This document shows positions 43,401-51,080 of a DNA stretch of 64,000 nt, piece after piece. The notes under the pieces were generated by a model that saw only the letters and a program-made list of their open reading frames with translations, made no database searches and was not told where the DNA came from. Source of the stretch: an uncultured Methanoregula sp. (GTDB lineage: Archaea; Halobacteriota; Methanomicrobia; Methanomicrobiales; Methanospirillaceae); assembly GCF_963678795.1 (NCBI RefSeq), contig NZ_OY787453.1:1054001-1118000 (forward strand), written 5' to 3'. Positions within the stretch are counted from its first letter, which is position 1. Every line of letters begins with the position of its first letter. The position numbers and the translations under genes are program-made.

Positions 43401-43847
43401 AACGTGAACGCAAGTATCAGCCGGGCGATCGCTTCACTCCCGATGCGGAATTTACAGGTTGTTGTGGATTTCACGGATCTTGAAGTGCTCGCCGATCCTC
43501 TGCTCGAAAAAGTATTCTACAACCTGGCTGACAATGCACTCAGGTACGGCGGGAAAAAATTAACGACCCTCCATTTCTCATCACAGGAATCCAACCGCGG
43601 GATGATCATAGTCTATGAAAATGATGGTGTCGGGATCTCCCGGAACGTGAAGGGGCACCTGTTCGAACGGGGGGTTGGAAAACACACCGGCCTTGGCCTT
43701 AACCTGGTTCGCGAGATCACCGGTATAACGGGAATCACTATTTCCGAGGCCGGAAAGTGCCGGAAAGGCGTCCGGTTCGAAATTGTGGTGCCGGCAGGAG
43801 CATGGCGTGTCGCCGATAAAAAAAGTACTGAATCTGCACTATCCTGA
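40437..43847 (+). CDS. REC-PAS-PAS-GAF-PAS-PAS sensor histidine kinase (1136 aa)
   Basis: A soluble multi-sensor kinase. The receiver domain (5-125) has D11, D12 and phospho-acceptor D56. PAS domains start near 142 and 265, a GAF domain spans about 395-560, two PAS domains follow near 590 and 740, and the kinase core has H927 (NITRHDILNHL), N-box (YNLADNALRYGG) and G boxes (YENDGVGI, GKHTGLGLNLVREI). The GAF domain carries CEGGCKHA and CHNRSRC, a Cys set that could bind a metal, heme or Fe-S cluster. The ATG at 40437 has GGGAG five bases upstream and puts the receiver at the same distance as in the kinase at 1196; an earlier in-frame ATG at 40338 is less likely. A hairpin follows the stop at once. 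Confidence 0.94.
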   Translation: MADEIHVLYVDDEPSLLEIGKIYLERSGQFHVDIMTSASEALALLNLKNYDAIISDYQMQEMNGIDFLKRVRTSGKTIPFILFTGKGREEVVIEAINNGADFYLQKGGALQPQFAELTHKILQAVQRQKADLALGESECRYRDVVETQTEFISRFKPDGTHVFANEAYCRHFGKRRDEIIGQRFVPLIPEEDRDLVRRHFASLTQEHPVAEVEHRVIMPDLSIRWHWWNDHAIFDDRGTVIEYQSLGKDITNRKQTEDALQESNEKYRMLFENAGDGIIICDHNVFLDCNKRAEEIYRCTRDQLIGYSPLDFSPGFQPDGRRSAEEIRKKIDAAFLGENQLFEWVHVHPDNTPFIVDISLSRIIVGGIYYIQAIIRDITDRKQNEEQTAHLSALKEKLLGMHGLKDQLKLVSDSCVTIFDADFARIWLIKNADLCEGGCKHASVTDGPDVCHNRSRCLHLMVSSGRYTHINGDHRRVPFGCYKIGRVASGEDPYFISNDVVHDPRVHDHTWAQSTGLVSFAGFRLMSTDKKPIGVFALFRKREILPREEKHLVDLANTLSHVIISGMSEEALRESEAELRAACEHLAAAEEELRGQYEALRDSQQQIQQSEERYRTIVENIQDVVYRSDRKGTLIMASPSWAVLLGYENIDECLGKNIALEFYMYPEIRQNFLDALYRDGAVKDYEVVLRKRDGTPVTVSTSSHICYNESGAELGIEGVFRDITDRKMVEEDLYQKNQELNSAYEQLTAVEEEIRTNLNDLENSHKALAESKATLDSIIGESPIPQFVIDRNHRITHWNKALEEYSGVKAQTVLGTTEQWRAFYDNERPCLADLLLKGDEEKISAWYEGKFKKSILIDDAFEAVDFFPRMTGEGKWLYFTAGLVRDPNGKVIGAVETLEDITDRKMAEKALREANKKLNLLSNITRHDILNHLTGLKGYLELSKDFIHRPAKLGEFIDKEIKAAESIEEQIGFTRYYQNMGVNAPIWQNVNASISRAIASLPMRNLQVVVDFTDLEVLADPLLEKVFYNLADNALRYGGKKLTTLHFSSQESNRGMIIVYENDGVGISRNVKGHLFERGVGKHTGLGLNLVREITGITGITISEAGKCRKGVRFEIVVPAGAWRVADKKSTESALS

Positions 43848-43848
43848 C

Positions 43849-43929
43849 GGGTTCTGATAAGTTGACGAGTGATTTCCGGATTTTTATGGTGGAAAAAAAT
43901 CCCTGTCAACCATCAGCTTATCAGAACCC
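43849..43929 (+). terminator. Long interrupted hairpin after the kinase gene
   Basis: The left arm GGGTTCTGATAAGTTGAC (43849-43866) pairs with GTCAAC (43905-43910) and TTATCAGAACCC (43918-43929), leaving a 7-base bulge and a loop of about 38 bases. It starts two bases after the stop codon and ends ten bases before the methyltransferase ATG. It could end the kinase transcript or control the next gene. Confidence 0.45.
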
Positions 43930-43938
43930 AACGTGGTG

Positions 43939-44673
43939 ATGAAAATGAACAAGTGGCTGTATAATGAGTTCAGACATTGTGGTGTTGATTACTCAGATGC
44001 CGGACAAGCTGATGTGTATGACGAGCAACATCAGAAATTCCGCAACTATGAACAGGAATTTTGGGGAATGATGGATTTCCTTGGACTCCACAACACGGAG
44101 GACAAGACAATTGTAGACCTGGGTTGTGGTACGGGTGCCACAGCAGTCTTTGCGGCAGACATGTTCAGGATGGTATATGCTGTTGATGTCTCGGATGTAA
44201 TGATTGAGAAAGCAAAGAAAAAACTCAATAAAAATATTCCTAACATCAGGTTTGTGCATGCAGGTTTTCTGAGTTATGACCATGAAGGAGAGCCGGCGGA
44301 TTTAATTGTTACAAAAGCTGCATTTCACCACCTGCCTGATTTCTGGAAACAGGTCGCGCTATACCGGATGAACAGGATGCTGAAGACGGGAGGTCTGCTC
44401 TATATGCATGATATCGTGTTCCAGTTCGATCCCCGGAGATATGAAAGCAGGATTAATGCATGGATTTCCCGGTTTGAAGAAGTCGCGGGAGAGGAATTCA
44501 GGCTTGAAGTCGAGACACATATCCGGGATGAGTACAGCACGTTTGGCTGGATACTGGAGGGGATGCTGGAAAAGGCCGGATTTACGGTAGAAAAATGCAG
44601 GTCGGCCGATGACTTCCTGACGGAATATGCCTGTCGTAAAGTGAATGAACCAAATTTCGAAGAGACACCATAA
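43939..44673 (+). CDS. SAM-dependent methyltransferase (244 aa)
   Basis: A class I methyltransferase with motif I VDLGCGTGATAVFAA near residue 60, an acidic residue in YAVDVSDVMIE, and LIVTKAAFHHLPD as motif IV. Downstream strands and a GGLLYMHD motif complete the fold. The substrate is unknown. Its frame is open from a GTG at 43933; I use the ATG at 43939, and 43945 is also possible. Thirteen bases past its stop, in the same frame, the duplicated M3 peptidase fragment begins. Confidence 0.85.
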   Translation: MKMNKWLYNEFRHCGVDYSDAGQADVYDEQHQKFRNYEQEFWGMMDFLGLHNTEDKTIVDLGCGTGATAVFAADMFRMVYAVDVSDVMIEKAKKKLNKNIPNIRFVHAGFLSYDHEGEPADLIVTKAAFHHLPDFWKQVALYRMNRMLKTGGLLYMHDIVFQFDPRRYESRINAWISRFEEVAGEEFRLEVETHIRDEYSTFGWILEGMLEKAGFTVEKCRSADDFLTEYACRKVNEPNFEETP

Positions 44674-44685
44674 CCGGGAATTGGG

Positions 44686-45153
44686 GCAGGTCTCCGGGAC
44701 AAGGTCATCGCTTCCCGTGACGCGGTACTCACGAACTATTACAGCATCCGGCTCATCTATGCCCTGGAGGATATGGAATTCCATACGTCCGATCACGCGG
44801 TCAACATGAGCCGGGTATGGGAGCAGAATTACCAGGATATCACGGGCCTTTCCTCCCTTGCAGGCACGGACCAGCCGGCATCATTCTCCTACGTAATGGG
44901 CGGATATGATGCCGGGATGTACAGTTACCTGTGGTCGAGAGTATATGCCGTCAATGCCGGTAATGTCTTCAAACATGACGGGATGACCAACCAGACCACC
45001 GGCCTGCGCTACCGGAAGACAATCCTTGAGAAAGGTAACATGGAGGACGGGGACAAGCTGATCCGTGATTTCCTTGGAACGGAGCCCACAACAGAAGTAC
45101 TGTACCGCCAGCTCGGGGTCAACATGACCGGGCAGTCTGGCAACAGGAGATAA
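44686..45153 (+). pseudogene. 3' fragment of an M3 peptidase gene (duplicated copy)
   Basis: Codons from 44686 encode LRDKVIASRDAVL and onward the last ~155 residues of the M3 peptidase at 24473-26587. The catalytic HExxH region, signal peptide and any start are absent. Compared with the intact gene, about 15 residues differ, all in the first part; from DGMTNQT to the end the two proteins are identical. The upstream stop is that of the methyltransferase, in the same frame. An internal ATG at 44773 could start a 126-residue product, but nothing suggests it would function. Confidence 0.85.
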
Positions 45154-45297
45154 TCTTACGGGAAACCAGCGAAACATTCATTATCCTTTTCTCGTTCCGG
45201 CAGTTGCCGGGATGTGACCGGGTAACCGGATGCAAACCGGGACGGAAACCGGAACAATCTGGCAGGAACGATTTTCCACGGATCTCCCCCGGCGCAG
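45154..45297 (+). repeat. Segmental duplication, copy 2, noncoding tail
   Basis: The text after the fragment's stop repeats the text after the M3 gene stop (26588-26732), including TTACGGGAAACCAGCGAAA and TGACCGGGTAACCGGATGCA, and ends at GGATCTCCCCCGGCGC. Confidence 0.85.
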
Positions 45298-45400
45298 GAT
45301 CATCACCGGCGCAGTGCAGAGATGCAGGTGCCGCACCCCCGCAGGAAACAGATATCCTCATCTGGTATCCGGGGGAATGTTGATTACGGGACATTCCGTT

Positions 45401-46318
45401 ATGGATGCAATCGTTGCAAGGAACCTTAAGAAATCATTCGGGCCGGTCACCGCGGTTGACGATGTCAGCATTGCGATACCGGAAGGTGGCATCTTTGGTT
45501 TTCTCGGGCCGAATGGTGCGGGAAAGACCACCACGATCCGGATGATCACCGGCGTACTGATACCGGATGCGGGGTCGGTGCGGGTCCTCGGGACGGATGT
45601 GCAAGAAGAGCCTCTCACCGCAAAGATGAAGATGGGCGTTATTCCCGAGAATGGCACGGTGTACAGCGATCTCACCGCAGAGCAGAACATTCTCATCACG
45701 GCAAAATTTTTCGGTATGGACAGGGCGGCCCGCGAGGAGCGGGCCTTTGAGATCCTGGAACAACTCGGCCTTCTTGAGCGAAGGAACGATATCGTCCGCA
45801 CGTTCTCGAAAGGCATGCGCCAGCGGGTCAGCATTGCCTGTGCCATCGTTCACTCGCCACCTGTCCTGATCCTCGATGAGCCAACCACGGGGCTGGACGT
45901 GTACAGCCGCCGGCTCGTGATCGATACCGTCCGGCATATGAACCGCAAGGGCAGCACGGTCCTCCTCACCACGCATAATATCGAGGAGGCGAATGCCCTC
46001 TGTTCGATGATCAGTATCATCAACAGGGGAAAGATCGTGGCAACCGGCAGCCCGGAGAAGCTCAAGAAGACTTTTGATACCTCGGGGTATGTCGAGGTCT
46101 CGTTTGACCAGCCGGTGGGACCGTCATTATTCTCTGCCCCCGGGATCACCCGGGCGGAATTATGGGGAGACAAGTGGCGGGTCTACACGGACGACCCGGA
46201 CAAGGCAGTAAAACACCTTGCAGCGGTTGCGGCCCGGGACCACCGGATGATCGTCTCTATCGCAACCTCGAACCCCACGCTCGAAGAGGCGTTTGTCCAG
46301 CTCACTACGGAGGTCTGA
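45401..46318 (+). CDS. ABC transporter ATP-binding protein (305 aa)
   Basis: The ATPase of an ABC-2 type exporter. Walker A GPNGAGKTTT, Q-loop region, signature FSKGMRQRV, Walker B LILDEPTTGLD and switch His in TTHNIEEA are all present, and the C-terminal ~85 residues are the accessory domain of this subfamily. The ATG at 45401 starts the normal fold (MDAIVARNLKKSFG); an ATG at 45377 with GGGGGA just before it is an alternative. The permease gene follows two bases after the stop. The start of the frame lies just past the duplicated segment. Confidence 0.92.
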   Translation: MDAIVARNLKKSFGPVTAVDDVSIAIPEGGIFGFLGPNGAGKTTTIRMITGVLIPDAGSVRVLGTDVQEEPLTAKMKMGVIPENGTVYSDLTAEQNILITAKFFGMDRAAREERAFEILEQLGLLERRNDIVRTFSKGMRQRVSIACAIVHSPPVLILDEPTTGLDVYSRRLVIDTVRHMNRKGSTVLLTTHNIEEANALCSMISIINRGKIVATGSPEKLKKTFDTSGYVEVSFDQPVGPSLFSAPGITRAELWGDKWRVYTDDPDKAVKHLAAVAARDHRMIVSIATSNPTLEEAFVQLTTEV

Positions 46319-46320
46319 CC

Positions 46321-47067
46321 GTGGACTGGAAGATCTTTTTCCGGAGTATTCTTGTCATTACCGAGAAGAACATGCGGATCTATTACTTCAAGGGGCCGGT
46401 GGTAGTCTTCGGCCTGTTATTCCCCCTCATCATGTTCCTCACGTTCTTCATCGGCCGGGATCTCGACCTCATCCTCTTCTTCCCGGGGTTTCTGGGCATG
46501 ATGCTCTTTTTCACCGCGTCATCGGTCGGCCCGCTCATCACCCCGTGGGAGAAGCGGGAGAAGACCTACGAACGGCTTGTCTCCCTGCCCGTCATCCTTG
46601 AGAGCATTATTCTCGGAGACCTGCTGGCCGGGGCGATCTTCGGCATCGCCATCACGACCATCGTCTATGTGGTCTGTGCAGAGCTCTTACGGATCCCGCT
46701 TGCAAGCGCCTGGCTCCTCGGGCTTGCGTTCGTACTCGGATCGGTAGCATTTGCTGCGCTCGGAACGCTGCTTGCCTCGCCGACAACCGACAACCCGTCA
46801 AATATCATGATGCTCTCGAGCCTCATCCGCCTCCCGCTCATCTTCATCTCCGGGATCTTCATCCCGCTTGGCCAGCTGGGCGGCCCGCTGTTCCTCCTCA
46901 CCTCACTCTCCCCGCTGACCTATCTGGTTGACCTGTTCCATGCAGCGCTGAATGGCAATGCGGTATACCCCCCGTGGCTCGATGCGCTGGTGCTCCTGTT
47001 CGTGATCCTCGTGTTCGTATGGTGTGCGAAGATAATCCAGAAGCGGAACCTGGTGAAGGGAATTTAG
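46321..47067 (+). CDS. ABC-2 type permease (248 aa)
   Basis: A membrane partner of the preceding ATPase with six predicted spans (for example VVVFGLLFPLIMFLTFFIG, LILFFPGFLGMMLFF, LLAGAIFGIAITTIVYVV, LGLAFVLGSVAFAALGTLL). The GTG at 46321 has a strong GGAGGT seven bases upstream, located in the end of the ATPase gene. The short cytosolic N-terminus is as expected for this family. The exported substrate is unknown; such pairs often move drugs, lipids or small peptides. Confidence 0.9.
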   Translation: MDWKIFFRSILVITEKNMRIYYFKGPVVVFGLLFPLIMFLTFFIGRDLDLILFFPGFLGMMLFFTASSVGPLITPWEKREKTYERLVSLPVILESIILGDLLAGAIFGIAITTIVYVVCAELLRIPLASAWLLGLAFVLGSVAFAALGTLLASPTTDNPSNIMMLSSLIRLPLIFISGIFIPLGQLGGPLFLLTSLSPLTYLVDLFHAALNGNAVYPPWLDALVLLFVILVFVWCAKIIQKRNLVKGI

Positions 47068-47325
47068 CTGGCGGGGTCGGGGTACGGGCTTGCCGGTAAT
47101 AGCGGACAAACGAATGCTGTCTCTTTTTAGCTCCCCGTTTTTTGAGTCACCGGTCCTCCGGCAACATGACCGCACACAATAAATAACCCTGTTTTCTTAT
47201 CGCATGTAGTACCGGGATTCCGGCCCGGTACATATCCAGCCCTCCCGGCCCGGAAATATTTTTGCCGGGACGGGATGCCCGGGCCCCTTTACTTTTTTCC
47301 GGTAATATGAGACAAAAAGGATAAT

Positions 47326-47348
47326 CAACTGGTATCGATAACCAGTTG
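47326..47348 (+). promoter_or_regulatory. Palindromic operator before the SnoaL-like gene
   Basis: CAACTGGT-ATCGATA-ACCAGTTG has perfect 8-base arms and ends two bases before the ATG at 47351. A dimeric repressor bound here would block the start of transcription or translation. No regulator gene is adjacent. Confidence 0.55.
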
Positions 47349-47350
47349 TT

Positions 47351-47782
47351 ATGACACTCACGAAAACTCAGGAATCAGAAGTCACAGCGACCATACAGGC
47401 GTATGCCACGGCATACCAGAAGAAGGACATAAAAACGTTATCGGCGATATTCTCTCCTGATATCAGCGGGTTTGGCAGCGGACCCGACGAAGTAATCTCG
47501 AATCATAAGGACTTTATCCGGCAGATGAAGCGCGATTTGATCCAGGCCACAGTCCTTTCGGTTGAATTCTTTGACCGGAAAATTGCCGGTGACGGCAGGG
47601 TTGCATGGACGACGTCAAAGAGCACGATTACGTTCACAGTCGATGGATCCCGGAAGCAGACTCTCCACGGCAGGTCGACGATGGTCTTGCGGAACACCGG
47701 GAGCCGGTGGATAATCGAACAGCTTCACTTCTCCCTACCCTATGGTGAACAGTCCGAGGGACAGTCGTTCCCCGGGGCATAA
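47351..47782 (+). CDS. SnoaL-like / NTF2-fold protein (143 aa)
   Basis: A single alpha+beta cone domain of the DUF4440/SnoaL_3 type: an N-terminal helix (TATIQAYATAYQKKDIKTL), FSPDISGFGSGPDEVI, and a C-terminal sheet ending RNTGSRWIIEQLHFSLP. Members range from ketosteroid-type enzymes to plain binding proteins, so no activity is assigned. It is under its own palindromic control site and separated by ~280 bases from the ABC genes. Confidence 0.8.
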   Translation: MTLTKTQESEVTATIQAYATAYQKKDIKTLSAIFSPDISGFGSGPDEVISNHKDFIRQMKRDLIQATVLSVEFFDRKIAGDGRVAWTTSKSTITFTVDGSRKQTLHGRSTMVLRNTGSRWIIEQLHFSLPYGEQSEGQSFPGA

Positions 47783-47829
47783 AGCCCCATTTTTACTCGC
47801 GTAAATCCCGGTTCTCCCGGCCCGGGAAA

Positions 47830-48933
47830 TCATCCCTTCTTTTTCCTGTATTCCCTGCCCCGGGCATCTGCTGTTATCAGGGCGTCAAATGTCATCTGAG
47901 CTGTCACGTCAAACGGCATACTGTCCATGAAATTTGCCGGGCCGCTTGCAGTAATGGCCACGTTCATAAGCTCATCACGGGTAAGTTCACGGTTGCTCAA
48001 TTCAGCAAATGAGACCGGCAGTCCCACGCTGGTGCAGAACTGAAGTACTTCTGCAATTTCCGGTTCCGGGCTTTTCTCCAGTACCATCTGGACGAGAGTA
48101 CCGAATGCAACCAGTTCACCGTGGTACATGTGGCGGCACGAGGTCAGTGCCGTAAAAGCATTATAAACTGAATGGGCACAGGCTATCCCGTTGCTCTCGA
48201 AACCCACGCCGCTCAGGTAAATATTGGCTTCAATAATATTCTCCAGTTCACGGGAACAGACCCCCTTTTCTGCAGACTGCTTTGCCATGAGGCCGTCACG
48301 GATAAGGATCTCATAACACAGCTTTGCCAGTGCCACGGAAGCGTTGGTCGATTTCCCGCCGGCAAAATTGTCATGGTTGGAGGCAGCATTTGCTCTCGCT
48401 TCAAAATACGTTGAGAGGGCATCCCCCATGCCGGCAACGAGAAACCTGACCGGCGCCCGGGTGATGACATCCGTATCAACCAGAACCAGTTCCGGGTTCC
48501 GGGGTAGGAGAATATTCTCGTCAAACACATGGTCCTCAGTATACGTAACGGCTATTGCGCTTGTAGGAGCGTCGGTCGACGCAATCGTGGGAACCGAGAT
48601 GACCGGGGCATTTTCAAAAAATGCCACACCTTTTGCGGTATCGAGAGCCTTGCCCCCTCCGATTCCCGCCACCACGGTGCAGCGGTGCGTTCTGTAGATG
48701 ATCCGTAACCTCTCAATTTCTTTTTTTGTGCATTCCCCGCCGAATTCTTCAAAAACCGGTGTTGAGCCGGAATCCTTGTAACTCTCCCCGATTACGCGTT
48801 TCAGGTTATTATACGCAGACCCCCCCATGACGAACAGGACAGGTCCGCCCAGGTGGGAGATGCGGTCCTTTATCCGTGAAAGTTCCCCGGGTCCCTGGAT
48901 ATATTTTAACGGTGATGCCAATACTCTGGACAT
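47830..48933 (-). CDS. gldA: Glycerol dehydrogenase family protein (367 aa)
   Basis: An iron- or zinc-dependent alcohol dehydrogenase of the glycerol dehydrogenase group. Cofactor-binding GIGGGKALDTAKG and the metal ligands D in GMGDALSTYFEAR, H in CAHSVYNAF and H in MYHGELVAFG are in place. It is related to archaeal glycerol-1-phosphate dehydrogenase, but the IASTDAPTSA motif and overall pattern fit glycerol dehydrogenase better. It should interconvert glycerol and dihydroxyacetone with NAD. AAGGAG precedes the ATG. It is convergent with the SnoaL-like gene. Confidence 0.85.
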   Translation of the reverse strand: MSRVLASPLKYIQGPGELSRIKDRISHLGGPVLFVMGGSAYNNLKRVIGESYKDSGSTPVFEEFGGECTKKEIERLRIIYRTHRCTVVAGIGGGKALDTAKGVAFFENAPVISVPTIASTDAPTSAIAVTYTEDHVFDENILLPRNPELVLVDTDVITRAPVRFLVAGMGDALSTYFEARANAASNHDNFAGGKSTNASVALAKLCYEILIRDGLMAKQSAEKGVCSRELENIIEANIYLSGVGFESNGIACAHSVYNAFTALTSCRHMYHGELVAFGTLVQMVLEKSPEPEIAEVLQFCTSVGLPVSFAELSNRELTRDELMNVAITASGPANFMDSMPFDVTAQMTFDALITADARGREYRKKKG

Positions 48934-49056
48934 ACTACTGCAGCTCCTTCTAACAGATCATTGCCCTCTCATGGAATAAACAGCAGGTTTCGCCGGCATA
49001 TGCATGAGCCGGGAATCATCTGGTTTTTTTAACGTTTACGGAAATGGTTTGGACAC

Positions 49057-49084
49057 TTTTTTATATTACACTATTGACGGTGAG
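49057..49084 (+). promoter_or_regulatory. Promoter box shared with 49775, copy 1
   Basis: CTTTTTTATATTACACTATTGACGGTGAGG resembles 49775-49803 in both sequence and layout: a T-run, TATA, ACAC, then ATTGA-CG-TGA. It lies upstream of the GNAT gene. Confidence 0.4.
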
Positions 49085-49215
49085 GAAAAAAACGGTGAGA
49101 TGCACTCCATCTGACATGGATGTAACAAGACAATGTTTTCAGCCATTTCTTTCAGTCTCTTTAAAAATAGCAAAGGTTATTGTCTGAACCGGCAGATAAC
49201 GAAAAATTGACGTTG

Positions 49216-49761
49216 ATGAATGCAAAAAAAATCCTTAACCCTGTTACTGCAGGAAAAAAGCAGGGTGCCCGGACGATTTCCCCGGTTACGATCAGACCGT
49301 TTACCGTGTCTGATGTGGATTTTGTGATCTCCCGTCAGCTGGCATTGTATAAATCAGAATATGGATTTACCTCGGAAATCTGGAATGTGTACCTGACCGA
49401 TGGCGTTCATACGTTTGTAAAATATTTTGATCCCGAAAGGGACTGCATGTATATTCTTGAGAACGAGGGGGTTCCCTCAGGCTGTGTTGCTATCGCGCAC
49501 ATGGGCACCGCAACAGCACAATTACGGTTCTTTTTTCTGGAGCCTGCAATGAGGGGACGGGGTGCCGGGCACCTGCTCATGGACATGGCCATGAGTTTTT
49601 GTAAAGAGAGGTACTATGAGCGTGTGTTTTTGTGGACCTTCAGTACGCTCATGGCTGCACGACATTTGTATCGCAGCAGGGGATTCAGGATTACGGACAC
49701 GCATGAAAATACCGACTGGGGTGAAAAAATTCTGGAAGAACGCTGGGATCTGACATTATAG
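49216..49761 (+). CDS. GNAT-family N-acetyltransferase (181 aa)
   Basis: A GNAT fold: TIRPFTVSDVDFV at the start of the domain, the acyl-CoA binding loop MRGRGAGHLLMDMAMSF, and a final strand with ARHLYRSRGFRI. It should transfer an acetyl group from acetyl-CoA to a small molecule or protein amine. The first ~40 residues before the domain are unassigned. The frame is open from a TTG at 49180 preceded by AAAGGT; I list the ATG at 49216, with low certainty on the start. T-rich text right after the stop may end transcription. Confidence 0.85.
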   Translation: MNAKKILNPVTAGKKQGARTISPVTIRPFTVSDVDFVISRQLALYKSEYGFTSEIWNVYLTDGVHTFVKYFDPERDCMYILENEGVPSGCVAIAHMGTATAQLRFFFLEPAMRGRGAGHLLMDMAMSFCKERYYERVFLWTFSTLMAARHLYRSRGFRITDTHENTDWGEKILEERWDLTL

Positions 49762-49774
49762 ATTTTTTACGAGA

Positions 49775-49803
49775 TTTTTTTATAACACACGATTGATCGT
49801 GAT
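49775..49803 (+). promoter_or_regulatory. Promoter box with palindrome, copy 2
   Basis: TTTTTTATAACACACGATTGATCGTGAT contains the palindrome CACGAT-TG-ATCGTG (49788-49801) next to a TATA-like element. It lies ahead of the structured region 49876-49980 and the V4R regulator gene, whose leader would be about 300 bases if transcription starts here. Confidence 0.45.
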
Positions 49804-49875
49804 AAAATAAACATATAAAAACCCGGCCGGGACGCTCTATGTTTCAAGCCAAAGTCTTGTTACAATAGATCTCCT

Positions 49876-49980
49876 GGTTCCAGTGCGTTAACGGGACTTA
49901 ATGAAAATGATTTCATCGTAAAAGTATCTGCCAGGTATTTAAACGTCACAATAACGCACCGGAACCGTCTCGGAGGTTCC
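49876..49980 (+). ncRNA. Structured leader or small RNA candidate
   Basis: GGTTCCAGTGCGTTA (49876-49890) and TAACGCACCGGAACC (49952-49966) pair over 15 positions with one mismatch. Within the 61-base loop lies a second hairpin (ATGAAA-ATGA-TTTCAT, 49901-49916). The right arm overlaps a third possible stem (GGAACC-GTCTCGGA-GGTTCC, 49961-49980), so two alternative folds exist, as in a switch. There is no convincing ORF; the minus-strand frame 49860-50051 is not supported. The class of RNA is unknown. Confidence 0.4.
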
Positions 49981-50142
49981 AATCGATAGCGCCTACCCGC
50001 AAAACGCCTTCTGCAGGTTTTGTTGTCTTCATGGCAGATCACATCGTCCAAATATATACGAACATTCAGTCGTTTACGAACAGATTATATACAACGTTTG
50101 CATTTACTGTACAGGAATCCATATTCGCGGAGTGTTACACCC

Positions 50143-50922
50143 ATGACCCCTGCAAAAATAATATCGCCTGCAAGGACTCTGCCTGCACCGGATGTCGGAT
50201 TGTTTTCGACAAAATACGGTATACGCACCGTAGTGTCCCCCACCCGGGTTCAGATACTTTCGCTGCTTTCTAAAACCGAACTACCGTTCGATGAAATTGT
50301 AAAAAAAATGGATAAAGCAAAATCTACGGTCTCGATCCATTTAAGAGGCCTCGAACAGGCGGGGATCATCGGAGGAAAAACCGATCCCAACGATTCACGC
50401 AGGAAGATCTTTTTTTTCCGGTCGCAGTTCATAGGAGGTCTTGCCACGAAAAAACCGGTGATCTGTGATGACAATAACGAGTTTCTCACGCGACAGGTAT
50501 CAGACACCGACCCGTTCCGGTTTTACCGGCTGATGTTCCGCACGATCCGGGTCTCGCTTCTTACCGAAGGGATAAATATCGACCCGGTGCTCCGGAAAGC
50601 CGGCTGTGACGTGGGCGAGCGCGTCTATCCTGTCATTTCCGCGCCGGATCTTGCAAGTTTCCTCAAAAAAACCGCAAAGTTCTGGAAGACCAACAGCTTA
50701 GGACTCATTAAGATCGAGAGTATGGCCCCGCTTGTCCTTGTGGTGTATGACTGCTTTGAATGCGGAAGCCTGCCGCAGCTTGGCCGACCTGCCTGTGCTT
50801 TTGATTCCGGTATTCTTGAAGCGGTCTTTTCCCGTCACTTCAAAAAGCGACAACAGGTTACGGAAACAGCCTGCTTTGCGATGGGAGACGATCACTGCCG
50901 GTTTGTTATCGTGCCTGCATAA
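50143..50922 (+). CDS. ArsR-like HTH regulator with V4R domain (259 aa)
   Basis: A winged helix (about 25-90: SPTRVQILSLLSKTELPFDEI, AKSTVSIHLRGLEQAGII) is followed by a V4R (4-vinyl reductase) ligand-binding domain at about 150-258, with the conserved YDCFEC, and a final C/H set (ACFAMGDDHCRF). Methanogen regulators of this plan sense small molecules or redox state. I chose the ATG at 50143, since GGAG lies ten bases upstream and the earlier in-frame start at 50020 would give an unlikely N-terminus. The direct repeat TACGAACA (50060 and 50078 areas) and a TATATACA box lie in the leader. The large kinase at 51081 follows on the same strand. Confidence 0.87.
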   Translation: MTPAKIISPARTLPAPDVGLFSTKYGIRTVVSPTRVQILSLLSKTELPFDEIVKKMDKAKSTVSIHLRGLEQAGIIGGKTDPNDSRRKIFFFRSQFIGGLATKKPVICDDNNEFLTRQVSDTDPFRFYRLMFRTIRVSLLTEGINIDPVLRKAGCDVGERVYPVISAPDLASFLKKTAKFWKTNSLGLIKIESMAPLVLVVYDCFECGSLPQLGRPACAFDSGILEAVFSRHFKKRQQVTETACFAMGDDHCRFVIVPA

Positions 50923-51080
50923 CGACGGCCAATACATCAAAATGTGTAGTGTGGAAATTATGGTTCTGTTAACTGGTTTTGATGTATCTTCAGGACTCTT
51001 AAAATACTGGTCGTGTATCGACTACGAGAGAATTATGTTCATTGAGTCTCTCCAATGCATAAGAACTGTCAAAGGAAAAA

